A program made the translations under genes and the position numbers. From Caryophanales bacterium UBA6331 (GTDB lineage: Bacteria > Bacillota_I > Bacilli_A > RF39 > UBA660), in assembly GCA_002438065.1 (NCBI GenBank), contig DJSP01000087.1:1-23186 (forward strand): a stretch of DNA of 23,186 nt. The letters are read 5' to 3'. Of the stretch, positions 8,303-16,052 are shown piece after piece; within the stretch, counting starts at the first letter, position 1, and the number at the start of each line of letters is the position of its first letter. The notes under the pieces were generated by a model. The model did not search any database, was not told the DNA's origin, and saw nothing but the letters and a program-made list of their open reading frames with translations.

Positions 8303-9181
8303 ATGTTAAAATATCCAATAGTTATATCGAATAATACTATACCTTTGATTTATGATAGGGAATTTAAGTCATTTGCAAATATATACGGTAAAGAATTAAT
8401 AGATTTTATAATTAGTTTGTGCAAGTTAAATATAAAATGTAGTAGTTATCAATTAATTAATAATGAAATAACTACATTTTATGAAAATGATAAGTTAATG
8501 ATAACTGATTTAGTATTTAAATTAAATGATAATATATATTTAAATATAGAATTAAATACTTCAAAAAGTAAATATTTAATGTATAAAAATTTATTATATA
8601 TTTATAAGATTATACTAAGTTATCAAAATAAAGGTAAGAAATATAAAGATATAACTGTAATACAAGTTAACTTTGACTTATATTCATTTAAAAATATGGA
8701 TAAAGTAAAAAATGTAATAAAAGTAATGAATAAAGATAATTTAAAAGAATATTTAAATACTTTTACGATTTTTCACTTTGAACTTGATAAAGCATGGAAT
8801 AATGAATATAATGTAAGTGAAGAAGAAATAAGATTTTTGAGAATGCTAAGTAGTAAAAGTAAAATTTTAAATAGATATTTAGCAGGAGATAACTTATTTT
8901 TAAAAAAGGTGGCTAAATTTATGGAAGATTATTCAAATAATAGTGATAATTTATTATATTATGATAAGAAAGAATTAAATGATTATATAAGAGAATCAGA
9001 AATTGAAGAATCATATAATGATGGATTATCTCAAGGATTATCTCAAGGATTATCTCAAGGCGAAAACAAAAAAGCTATTTCAATTGCCAAGAGATTATTA
9101 GCTAAAGGGACAAGTATTTCTGAAGTATCTGATATAACAGGTCTTGCCAAAAAAGAAATAGAAAATCTTTTAAACACATAG
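8303..9181 (+). CDS. Rpn-family PD-(D/E)XK nuclease (transposase-like)
   Basis: The layout matches the Rpn/YhgA-like family (recombination-promoting nuclease, often labelled putative transposase). An N-terminal restriction-endonuclease-like fold has candidate metal ligands Asp69 (MITDLVFKL) and Glu83 (YLNIELN). A helical middle follows, then a Gln/Gly-rich linker with three GLSQ units (residues 241-252), and finally a helix-turn-helix-like tail (AIAKRLLAKG... VSDITGLAKKEI). At 292 residues it is of usual length and seems intact. A strong AAGGAG site lies just upstream of the ATG. It stands alone between two terminators. No inverted repeats or target duplications were seen, so it is not an insertion sequence. 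Its substrate and role in this organism are unknown. Confidence 0.8.
   Translation: MLKYPIVISNNTIPLIYDREFKSFANIYGKELIDFIISLCKLNIKCSSYQLINNEITTFYENDKLMITDLVFKLNDNIYLNIELNTSKSKYLMYKNLLYIYKIILSYQNKGKKYKDITVIQVNFDLYSFKNMDKVKNVIKVMNKDNLKEYLNTFTIFHFELDKAWNNEYNVSEEEIRFLRMLSSKSKILNRYLAGDNLFLKKVAKFMEDYSNNSDNLLYYDKKELNDYIRESEIEESYNDGLSQGLSQGLSQGENKKAISIAKRLLAKGTSISEVSDITGLAKKEIENLLNT
9023..9058 (+). repeat. three perfect tandem copies of a 12-bp in-frame repeat
   Basis: GGATTATCTCAA is repeated exactly at 9023-9034, 9035-9046 and 9047-9058 inside the Rpn-family gene and encodes GLSQ three times. Twelve bases keep the reading frame, so copy-number change would only lengthen or shorten the linker before the C-terminal domain. 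Confidence 0.95.
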
Positions 9182-9210
9182 AAATCATTACATAGTTTCT
9201 TTTTTTTATT
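9180..9210 (+). terminator. weak terminator after the Rpn-family gene
   Basis: AGAAA pairs with TTTCT across an 11-base loop and is followed by eight T residues. The stem is only about five base pairs, so the call rests mainly on the T-tract and position. Confidence 0.4.
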
Positions 9211-9248
9211 TAGTTTGATAGAATTATTAAAGAAATGAAGGTGTTAAT

Positions 9249-9920
9249 GTGAAAGTATTAGTTACTGGTTCTAGTAGGGGATTAGGTGCTGAAATTATTA
9301 AAGTTTTTGCTTCTAACGGAATAGATGTCATAATTAATTATAATCATAGTGAGAAAGAAGCATATAAACTTGCTGATAGTATTACTAATGTTAATGTCGA
9401 AGTAATTAAGTGCGACATATCTAATGAAGATGAAGTAAAAGATATGTTTGATCGAATTGATCATTTAGATTATTTAATTAATAATGCTGCCATTAGTGAC
9501 GATAAAGATTTAAAAGATAAAAGTGCGTTAGAGTTTAATCGTATATTACATACTAATTTAACAGGTACATTTTTAGTTACTAAATATGCCATAGATAAAA
9601 TGGATAAAGGAAGTATTGTTAATATTTCAAGTACCAATGCTTTAAATACTTATTATCCTGAATCAATTGATTATGATGCTTCTAAAGCTGGAGTTATCTC
9701 ATTAACCCACAATTTTTCCAAATATTTACCTGATTTTAATGTTAACTGTGTTTGTCCTGATTGGATAGATACAGATATAACTAATTTAATGGATAAAGAT
9801 TACAAAAAGAAAATTAAATTTATTAAAAAAGAAGATTTAGCTAAGTTAATATATAAAGTATGTACAAATAAAGAATTAAAGAATCAAATTATTAAAGTGA
9901 GTGGTGAAGATGTTAGATAA
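9249..9920 (+). CDS. short-chain dehydrogenase/reductase (SDR)
   Basis: This NAD(P)-dependent oxidoreductase has a Rossmann fold, 223 residues. It has the cofactor motif TGSSRGLG (residues 6-13), NNAA (78-81), the catalytic Ser127/128 region (NISST) and the YDASK catalytic pair Tyr142/Lys146. These are those of classical SDRs such as 3-oxoacyl-ACP reductases, but the protein is shorter than typical FabG (about 245) and sits in no fatty-acid operon, so the substrate is unknown. The start is GTG at 9249, with AAGGTG 5 bases upstream. Its end overlaps the next gene by 11 bases, and all three genes to 11635 form one translationally coupled unit. Confidence 0.9.
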   Translation: MKVLVTGSSRGLGAEIIKVFASNGIDVIINYNHSEKEAYKLADSITNVNVEVIKCDISNEDEVKDMFDRIDHLDYLINNAAISDDKDLKDKSALEFNRILHTNLTGTFLVTKYAIDKMDKGSIVNISSTNALNTYYPESIDYDASKAGVISLTHNFSKYLPDFNVNCVCPDWIDTDITNLMDKDYKKKIKFIKKEDLAKLIYKVCTNKELKNQIIKVSGEDVR

Positions 9921-11133
9921 ATATATAGATATTGTAAATAAAAATATAGAAAATGAATTAAAAGAAATAGATAAAATAGTTTATAGTAATTCTAAAAAAA
10001 TATTGGATGCTTTTCATAAAGAAAAAGTGTTAACAACTGATTTTAATTCATCAACTGGTTATGGTTATAATGATATTGGTAGAGATAAAGTTGAAAAAGT
10101 ATTTGCTGATTATTTTGGATGTGAATCGGCTTTAGTTAGATGTCAATTTGTTAGTGGAACTCATGCTTTATCAACGACCTTTTTTGGTATTTTAAGACCG
10201 GGTGATACATTATTATCTATTTCTGGTTTACCATATGACACATTACATGAAGTTATTGGAATTAAAGATAATCCTAGTTCTTTAAAAGCATTTGGTATTA
10301 ATTTTAAATATATTGATTTAATTAATAATGATTTTGATTATGATAAGATTAAAGATAGTTTAAATGTTAAAATGGTTCATATTCAAAGATCGATTGGTTA
10401 TAGTTTAAGAGATACTTTAAGTATAGAAAAACTTGAAAAAGTTATTAAGTTTATTAGAAATATTAATAAAAATGTAATAATTATGGTTGATAACTGTTAT
10501 TGTGAAATGTGTTCATATAAAGAACCTACTGAAGTTGGAGCTGATTTAGTTGTTGGATCTTTAATTAAGAATTTAGGTGGTGGAATCGCTAATAATGGTG
10601 GATATATTTGTGGTAAAAGTAAATTAGTTAATTTATGTAGTGAAAGATTAACATCTCCGGGATTAGGTGCTGAAGTAGGACCATCACTAAATCAAACAAG
10701 AAACTTTATGTTTGGTATATATGAAGCTCCAATGGTTGTTGGTAATGCGTTAAAAACTAAGGTATTTGCTAGAGAATTATTAAAGTTACTAGGCTGTGAT
10801 ATTATAAATAATGAACTTAATGATATAGTTTTAGGCATTGTATTTAATGATAGAGAAAAGTTGATTAAGTTTGTTAAAGGTATTCAGATGGGAAGTGCGA
10901 TAGATTCGTGTTATTTACCAGTTCCAACTGATATGCCAGGATATGATAATCAAATTATTATGGCCAGTGGATCATTTACGGAAGGGTCTAGTATAGAACT
11001 TTCTTGTGACGCTCCAATTAGAGAACCTTTTGTTGCTTATTTACAAGGAGCTCTTACATTTGAATATGGAAGATTAGGAATTATTAAAGCGGTAGAGAAT
11101 ATATTTAATGAGGATGATATAAATGGTAGATAA
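9910..11133 (+). CDS. methionine gamma-lyase-family PLP enzyme (YnbB / aluminium-resistance-protein-like)
   Basis: A fold-type I pyridoxal-phosphate protein of 407 residues from ATG 9910 (MLDKYIDIVN). A GTG three codons earlier is possible but less likely. Features of this family: YGYNDIGRDKVEKVFA near residue 51, a cofactor-phosphate loop region (FVSGTHA), a conserved Asp194 (MVDNCYCEM) and the probable Schiff-base Lys220 in GSLIKNLGGGIANNGGYICG. The family is widespread in Bacillota as YnbB and annotated as methionine gamma-lyase or, historically, aluminium resistance protein. The true substrate is not established. It is sandwiched, with 11-base overlaps on both sides, between an SDR and a putative exporter, which suggests a common metabolite. 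Confidence 0.88.
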   Translation: MLDKYIDIVNKNIENELKEIDKIVYSNSKKILDAFHKEKVLTTDFNSSTGYGYNDIGRDKVEKVFADYFGCESALVRCQFVSGTHALSTTFFGILRPGDTLLSISGLPYDTLHEVIGIKDNPSSLKAFGINFKYIDLINNDFDYDKIKDSLNVKMVHIQRSIGYSLRDTLSIEKLEKVIKFIRNINKNVIIMVDNCYCEMCSYKEPTEVGADLVVGSLIKNLGGGIANNGGYICGKSKLVNLCSERLTSPGLGAEVGPSLNQTRNFMFGIYEAPMVVGNALKTKVFARELLKLLGCDIINNELNDIVLGIVFNDREKLIKFVKGIQMGSAIDSCYLPVPTDMPGYDNQIIMASGSFTEGSSIELSCDAPIREPFVAYLQGALTFEYGRLGIIKAVENIFNEDDINGR

Positions 11134-11635
11134 GATTGTTAATTTTATAATAGGTATATTTGGAGCTAGTTCTGGGGCTATGATAGGAAAATATATAACG
11201 GTGTTTGTTATTTCTTTAATGCCTATTTTAGAACTTAGGGGAGGATTAATAGCAGCTAGTTTATTAAAAGTTCCACCTGTACCAGCTTACATAATTTCAA
11301 TAATTGGTAATTTAATTCCCGTACCATTAATTTTATGTTTTTTAGATTCTGTATTTGCTTTTATGAAAAAACATAAGATATTAGTTAAGTTTATTAATTT
11401 TTGCGAAAGAAAAGGTAATGAAAAAAAAGGACAAATTGAAAAATTAGGTTTTTGGGGATTAGTTTTATTTGTTGGAGTACCACTTCCAGGAACAGGTGCT
11501 TGGACAGGCTGTTTAATTGCAACTTTACTTAGAATGGATAAGAAGAAAGCCTTTTTAGCTACTATACTAGGAGTTATAATGGCAAGTATAATTATGATGA
11601 TCGTAAGTTACGGAGTAATAGGTAATTTAATATAA
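11123..11635 (+). CDS. small multidrug-export-family membrane protein (PF06695-like)
   Basis: An integral membrane protein of 170 residues with about four to five hydrophobic segments. The hallmarks of this family are visible: PILELRGGLIAA near the first transmembrane segment, GNLIPVPLILCFLD, and VGVPLPGTGAWTGCLIATLLRMDKKKAF. The paired PxPGTGAW-type loop resembles that of DedA-like re-entrant transporters. The family name is historical and transport of drugs is not proven. The ATG at 11123 lies inside the previous gene (11-base overlap), with GAGG at 11110-11113 as ribosome binding site. It is the last gene of the three-gene operon. Confidence 0.85.
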   Translation: MVDKIVNFIIGIFGASSGAMIGKYITVFVISLMPILELRGGLIAASLLKVPPVPAYIISIIGNLIPVPLILCFLDSVFAFMKKHKILVKFINFCERKGNEKKGQIEKLGFWGLVLFVGVPLPGTGAWTGCLIATLLRMDKKKAFLATILGVIMASIIMMIVSYGVIGNLI

Positions 11636-11647
11636 TTTAATATAAAA

Positions 11648-11680
11648 CAAAAAAGGTTTACAAAATTGTAAGCCTTTTAT
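11648..11680. terminator. bidirectional terminator between convergent operons
   Basis: AAAAGGTTTAC (11651-11661) pairs with GTAAGCCTTTT (11668-11678) around AAAATT, with one G-T pair. The minus strand continues into a run of T residues and the plus strand into TTATTTA. It lies between the export-protein gene and the transpeptidase gene and overlaps the stop codon of the latter. Confidence 0.75.
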
Positions 11681-12495
11681 TTATGGACTAATACGTGATC
11701 CCCTGCTTTTAAATGTTTATCTAAAACTTTAACATCCTCAAGTCTCATATTAACACATCCATGTGATCCATTAGTTAAATAAATGTTTCCACCAAATTGA
11801 CTACGCCATCTAGCATCGTGAAATCCTTCGCCATCGGGATTAAAAGAAATAAATATGTCGGCAGGTGCATCATTCATTAACTTAGTATCATATGCCTTAC
11901 CATTAATTTCAGTATAACCTTTATTAGTTCCTTTAGTTGTTCCATAAGTTGGAATTCCAGTTACACAATCGGCAGCAAGAACTAATTCTCCTTGATAATA
12001 ACAATATACTTTTTGCATACTAATATCTACCTCAGCATAAGTTTCAGGTAATTGCTCTAATAAAGAAAAATCCGTATAACCAAAATAACCATCAGTAGTT
12101 AAACACTCAACTTTATTATCAAATATTTTAGTAATAGTTAATTTTTCATACTTTTCAACCATATATATTACATTATTGTAATCATCAAATAATGCTATAT
12201 CTTCAACAGCAAATGATGGAATAAATACTTGTGTAAAATTAGGCTTTGTTATTTCCGGTATGGTTTCCTCAACTGTTGTTGTTTCTGGCACGGTTTCTTC
12301 AACTATCGTCGCTTCAGTAGGTAATATGGTACATAATGTTTCATTAATTGTAGTTTCACTATTTAAAGTAGAATCCGAAAAAGATTCACTTAAATAATTT
12401 TCTCTTATATGTTCTCCTAATTTATTACATCCCTTATAAACACCAAATAAACTAGATATTGCTAGCGCATAAGCTATAATTCTTTTTTTAGTCAT
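11677..12495 (-). CDS. L,D-transpeptidase (YkuD domain), membrane-anchored
   Basis: This cell-wall enzyme forms or remodels 3-3 peptidoglycan cross-links, or attaches to the wall, outside the membrane. At 272 residues it begins with a basic stub and hydrophobic segment (about 7-19, AYALAISSLFG), likely a signal anchor. An acidic Thr/Glu/Pro-rich linker with repeated ETVPETTTVEETIPEIT follows (about 60-85), then an SH3-like part (YMVEKYEKLTITKIFDNKVE). The C-terminal YkuD domain has the catalytic SHGCVNMR motif with Cys247 and the upstream HDARW segment. GGGGG-type Shine-Dalgarno (AAGGGGG) lies 8 bases before the ATG. A perfect sigma-A promoter overlapped by an inverted repeat drives it. The germination operon lies upstream on the same strand, so read-through is possible. 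Confidence 0.93.
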   Translation of the reverse strand: MTKKRIIAYALAISSLFGVYKGCNKLGEHIRENYLSESFSDSTLNSETTINETLCTILPTEATIVEETVPETTTVEETIPEITKPNFTQVFIPSFAVEDIALFDDYNNVIYMVEKYEKLTITKIFDNKVECLTTDGYFGYTDFSLLEQLPETYAEVDISMQKVYCYYQGELVLAADCVTGIPTYGTTKGTNKGYTEINGKAYDTKLMNDAPADIFISFNPDGEGFHDARWRSQFGGNIYLTNGSHGCVNMRLEDVKVLDKHLKAGDHVLVHK

Positions 12496-12511
12496 TATAA
12501 ATCCCCCTTAA

Positions 12512-12530
12512 TTGCTATATATTATAGCAA
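12512..12530. promoter_or_regulatory. inverted repeat over the transpeptidase -10 element
   Basis: TTGCTATA and TATAGCAA are perfect 8-bp arms separated by three bases. The repeat includes the whole -10 box and the expected start site, so it could be an operator for a repressor or a 5'-end hairpin in the mRNA. No candidate regulator is adjacent. Confidence 0.5.
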
Positions 12531-12549
12531 ATAAATGTTTGAATGTCAA
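12521..12549 (-). promoter_or_regulatory. consensus sigma-A promoter of the L,D-transpeptidase gene
   Basis: On the minus strand TTGACA (12549-12544), 17 bases, TATAAT (12526-12521), with TGC directly before the -10 (extended). All twelve hexamer positions match the vegetative consensus. It predicts strong constitutive transcription, about 20 bases upstream of the ATG, unless the overlapping inverted repeat is bound. Confidence 0.85.
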
Positions 12550-12601
12550 TCGTTATTAAAAAACTATAAACTACATAATTTAATAATTTTAAACAAAGAA
12601 T

Positions 12602-13552
12602 TTATTTATTTTTAGTAAATAATTTAGACATAAGAAACACCATTAAAATAGAAAATAAAATAATACCATAATATTTAGTTATATTCTCAATATAAATATA
12701 GTTTTTTAATACATTATTAAGAATAAATGTTATTAATAGTAGGGTAATAATTAATATTTTTTTATTAGAAATTCTTTTTATATTGTAAGTTGCTATGGAT
12801 GATAAAATAAATGAACAAAATAACCATAAATAAGATAAAATATTTTGAATGTTTTCAATAAAACCTAAAAGAGATATTTCTTTAAATACCATATATTCAG
12901 GATAACGATATAATTTAGCCAAGTTTGTTCCTAAATTACCAATAATGATAACAAATATTATTAAAATAAGTACTGATGATAAAAGATATGACTTATAATT
13001 GTAGTTATCTTTAAACTTAGGAAATAAAATAAATGGAGTAGTACTAATAAAAGCATAGGTTAAACTACATTTAATGATATCGTAAATATTTGATGTTAAT
13101 AGTGGTTTAAATTCATCTAAATTAATTTTAGGGGCTAAAGCAGTGAAAGGAATTAAATAAATTAAAATATATATAAACGCAATTATTAAAGATGTTTTTA
13201 ATATAGTATTTATTCCCTTGTTAATTACATAATATATTAATATTATTAAAGGAATAACAACAATTATATCTGGTGTTCTATTTAAATAGATAGAAGATAT
13301 TAATTTAGCAATTAAGAGTAGGTTTAAGGTTAATAAAATAGTGCTATATATATAAACAAATATTTTATTTTCTTTTTCTGGTAATTTAATAAAAATATAA
13401 TTTATAAATAATCCAATAAATGTTCCTAGAATTATAGATATCCAGGAATCACTTCCAATAGAATTAATTATTTTACTTATACCTATTCCTAAAAATAAAG
13501 ATATACTAGATAAAAATAAAGCTGAGTTATATTCTAATTTATTATATTTCAT
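12602..13552 (-). CDS. spore germination permease, GerB (GerAB) family
   Basis: This integral membrane subunit of a nutrient germinant receptor belongs to the amino acid/polyamine/organocation transporter fold and lies in the inner spore membrane. It has about nine to ten hydrophobic segments. The family signature YRYPEYMVFKEISLLGFIENIQNILSYLW is intact near residues 215-245. At 316 residues it is shorter than the usual 360 or so, mainly by shorter loops. The ATG overlaps the GerC-family gene by 11 bases. It is last in the order A-C-B. I see no clear terminator after it, and the L,D-transpeptidase gene follows on the same strand. Confidence 0.85.
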   Translation of the reverse strand: MKYNKLEYNSALFLSSISLFLGIGISKIINSIGSDSWISIILGTFIGLFINYIFIKLPEKENKIFVYIYSTILLTLNLLLIAKLISSIYLNRTPDIIVVIPLIILIYYVINKGINTILKTSLIIAFIYILIYLIPFTALAPKINLDEFKPLLTSNIYDIIKCSLTYAFISTTPFILFPKFKDNYNYKSYLLSSVLILIIFVIIIGNLGTNLAKLYRYPEYMVFKEISLLGFIENIQNILSYLWLFCSFILSSIATYNIKRISNKKILIITLLLITFILNNVLKNYIYIENITKYYGIILFSILMVFLMSKLFTKNK

Positions 13553-14600
13553 TTTTTTTAACTCCTATATTTTCGAAGGTTATTTCTTCACGATCTAGAA
13601 CAATTTTAATATCTAAATTATAATTTAAATCTTTTATACTGTCTAATTTATTTTTATTGTTATTGTAAATTATTTTTTTAAAACCTAAGATATCAATATT
13701 ATTATTTTTAAGAATATTTAGAAAAGATGTTGTTTCATTATATATAGAATCTTTAGTTAGAAAAATTAATTCTTTAATGTTATCTTTATTTAAATTTATA
13801 TTATCTATTTCATTAAAATTACCTGTAAGATTCATTGTTATGTTTATATTATTATTTTCATATTTATACTTTGTATTAACATTTTTAACTCTGTATATAA
13901 GATTTCCTTCATTAAAATTTATTTTGAATACTGAAAATTTAATAATATTGTTAAGTAAGTTATAAATTTTAATATAATCGTTATTAATTATTGTAGAATC
14001 TTTATTCTTATTAAATATAATAGCATCATTTATGGTAAATTCATTATTTATAATTTTTCCAAATGGTAAAATCATATCTTTATAATCATTAAGATAAGTT
14101 TTAATAAATTTATTATATTTAATATCAACTGTATTGTTATAATCATTAGTTATATTATCTTTAAGATAAGCACCTACTATTTTATTTTTATCTTTAATTA
14201 ATTTAGTGATATCTTTTATATCATCATTAGAAATTAGAATATTAAAATTGTTGCCAATGTTATTTTCTCTAGTTATATAGTCTAAAACTGTTTCTAATTT
14301 TTGATTTAGAACATTTTCTGTAAGTATTATAGTATCTACATCTACTAGATATAAGAATTTGTTTAGGGTTAAACCAATGTTTTCAAAGGTGTTATCTAGA
14401 GATTCACCTTGATTAGTATAAATACTTGAGGCATTTGGGTTATCTTTTTCGTTTTCTCTAATTTCAACTGTTAAAATATAATTATTATCTTGATAATCAA
14501 TATGAACTAAAGATACAACTGCTATGTCATTAAGACTCAAGTAGTTAAAACAACCTGTTGTTAAAAATAAAGTAATTAAAATTAAAATTATTTTTTTCAT
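13542..14600 (-). CDS. spore germination lipoprotein, Ger(x)C family
   Basis: The lipoprotein subunit of the germinant receptor. Residues 1-17 are a signal peptide with lipobox LTTGC (lipidated Cys17), followed by FNYLSLNDIAVVSLVHIDYQDN, which corresponds to the conserved CWDxxEI...A...GID start of GerC proteins. The remainder is Asn/Ile/Lys-rich and strongly diverged, 352 residues in total, within the family range. It begins 1 base after the GerA-family stop codon and overlaps the GerB-family gene, so the three subunits are co-translated. Family assignment rests mainly on the lipobox, length and operon position. Confidence 0.82.
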   Translation of the reverse strand: MKKIILILITLFLTTGCFNYLSLNDIAVVSLVHIDYQDNNYILTVEIRENEKDNPNASSIYTNQGESLDNTFENIGLTLNKFLYLVDVDTIILTENVLNQKLETVLDYITRENNIGNNFNILISNDDIKDITKLIKDKNKIVGAYLKDNITNDYNNTVDIKYNKFIKTYLNDYKDMILPFGKIINNEFTINDAIIFNKNKDSTIINNDYIKIYNLLNNIIKFSVFKINFNEGNLIYRVKNVNTKYKYENNNINITMNLTGNFNEIDNINLNKDNIKELIFLTKDSIYNETTSFLNILKNNNIDILGFKKIIYNNNKNKLDSIKDLNYNLDIKIVLDREEITFENIGVKKNEI

Positions 14601-14601
14601 A

Positions 14602-16005
14602 TTATCTTTGCTTTCTAATATTGTTTGTTAGGTATTTAGATCTTTTGGTATTATTTTTTTTCTTTATAGCTATAAGGGTTTCTTTAAAATAATTAAAATT
14701 AAATGGAGCAGCCGGAAAACTATATGGTAAGTTAAATGAATAATTACTTGTTAAGTTTATTATTAATAGAATGAATGAGATAGCTACACCATATAAACCA
14801 TAAAGTGATGCTATAAATAAACTTAAAAATCGCCAAGATCTAAGAGCTGAATTAAGTTCAACATTATTAAATACCATACTGCTTATGAACGTTAGAGATA
14901 TGGTTATAATCATGATGGGACTTACGATACTTGCATTAACAGCGGCTTCCCCTATTATTAAAGCTCCTAAAATTGAAATAGCTGATCCATAATTTGAGGG
15001 AAATCTAATATCACTTTCTCTTAAAATTTCACATATTAATAGCATTATGAGGGCTTCAATGGTTGTTGGAAATGGTACACCCTCCCTTTGAGTAATGAAA
15101 CTTATTAATAATTTAGAAGGAATTGTTTCTTGATTATAATTTGCAATTGCGACATAATAAGCTGGTGTTAATACTGTTATAAAAACACAAAGTAATCTTA
15201 AGATTTTACTAAAATTAACATTGTTTGCATATAAATAATTATCAGAGATTGGATTGATAAAATCGGCTAGAACAGCTGGAACTATTATCGCAAATGGGGA
15301 AGTGTCAACAACTATAACGATTTTTCCTTCTAAGAGAGCATGAGCAACTAAGTTTGGTTTTTCAGTAAGTTTTACCTTAGGAAATAGATTAGATGATTCA
15401 TCAATTATATATTTTTTTAATTCACCTGCATCTATTATTCCATCAATATTTATTTTTTTTAAAATGGAGTCACATTTATTAATATATTCTTCTTTTGTTA
15501 TTCCTTCTATATATAATAGACCTGTCTTAGTATCTGTATATTTACCGATATTATATTCTTTTATTTTAAGGTCTTTGGATTTGATTCTACGTTTTATTAA
15601 ACCAATATTTTTTTGATAATTTTCAACAAACGCATCTTTTGGACCATATAGTTCTTGTTCAATCTCAGGAGTATCAATACTTCGATCTAAATTAGCTTTA
15701 GTTTCTAATGCATATATTTTATTTTGATAAATTAAAATAGAAAATCCATTAAATAAATATTTGTCTATTTCATCTTTATTAATTTTAACTAAATTAGGTG
15801 TCGCTAATATATTATTAATATTTCTTTTTTTTACAGGAATAGTTATATTTTTTAAGATAAAGTTGTTAATTTGTTCACTACTACAAATAGTTTCTATATA
15901 AAAAATATAGATATTAGATAATTTATATTTAATTTTTCTTAATTTTAAATCTGGAATATCTTTATGATTATTTTTAATTTCATATATTAACATATTATCA
16001 CTCAT
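14602..16005 (-). CDS. spore germination protein, GerA (GerAA) family
   Basis: The A subunit of the germinant receptor, which in Bacillus forms a ligand-gated channel in the inner spore membrane. It has 467 residues. An N-terminal soluble region of about 240 residues (DGIIDAGELKKYI, LLEGKIVIVVDTSPFAIIVPA) precedes the membrane part with the hallmark REGVPFPTTIEALIMLLICEILRE, RFPSNYGSAISILGALIIGEAAVNASIVSP and NSALRSWRF. The tail is basic. The start at 16005 has no good Shine-Dalgarno; the second Met, at 15993, is preceded by GAGTGA and may be the real start (463 residues). It is the first gene of the A-C-B operon and indicates spore formation in this lineage. Confidence 0.93.
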   Translation of the reverse strand: MSDNMLIYEIKNNHKDIPDLKLRKIKYKLSNIYIFYIETICSSEQINNFILKNITIPVKKRNINNILATPNLVKINKDEIDKYLFNGFSILIYQNKIYALETKANLDRSIDTPEIEQELYGPKDAFVENYQKNIGLIKRRIKSKDLKIKEYNIGKYTDTKTGLLYIEGITKEEYINKCDSILKKINIDGIIDAGELKKYIIDESSNLFPKVKLTEKPNLVAHALLEGKIVIVVDTSPFAIIVPAVLADFINPISDNYLYANNVNFSKILRLLCVFITVLTPAYYVAIANYNQETIPSKLLISFITQREGVPFPTTIEALIMLLICEILRESDIRFPSNYGSAISILGALIIGEAAVNASIVSPIMIITISLTFISSMVFNNVELNSALRSWRFLSLFIASLYGLYGVAISFILLIINLTSNYSFNLPYSFPAAPFNFNYFKETLIAIKKKNNTKRSKYLTNNIRKQR

Positions 16006-16016
16006 TTTATTATGAG

Positions 16017-16052
16017 TAATAAAAAAGAAAACTTACCAATTTTTGGTAAGTT
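16017..16052 (-). terminator. terminator of the HEIAH-protein gene
   Basis: AACTTACC (16030-16037) and GGTAAGTT (16045-16052) form a perfect 8-bp stem with a 7-base loop. On the minus strand it is followed by TTTCTTTTTTATT. It lies between the HEIAH-protein gene and the germination operon, so the operon probably needs its own promoter. Confidence 0.75.

Noticed and set aside
8303..9181. Rpn-family gene as part of an insertion sequence
   Set aside because: No terminal inverted repeats or flanking direct repeats were found, and the family, despite its transposase label, is not normally part of an IS.
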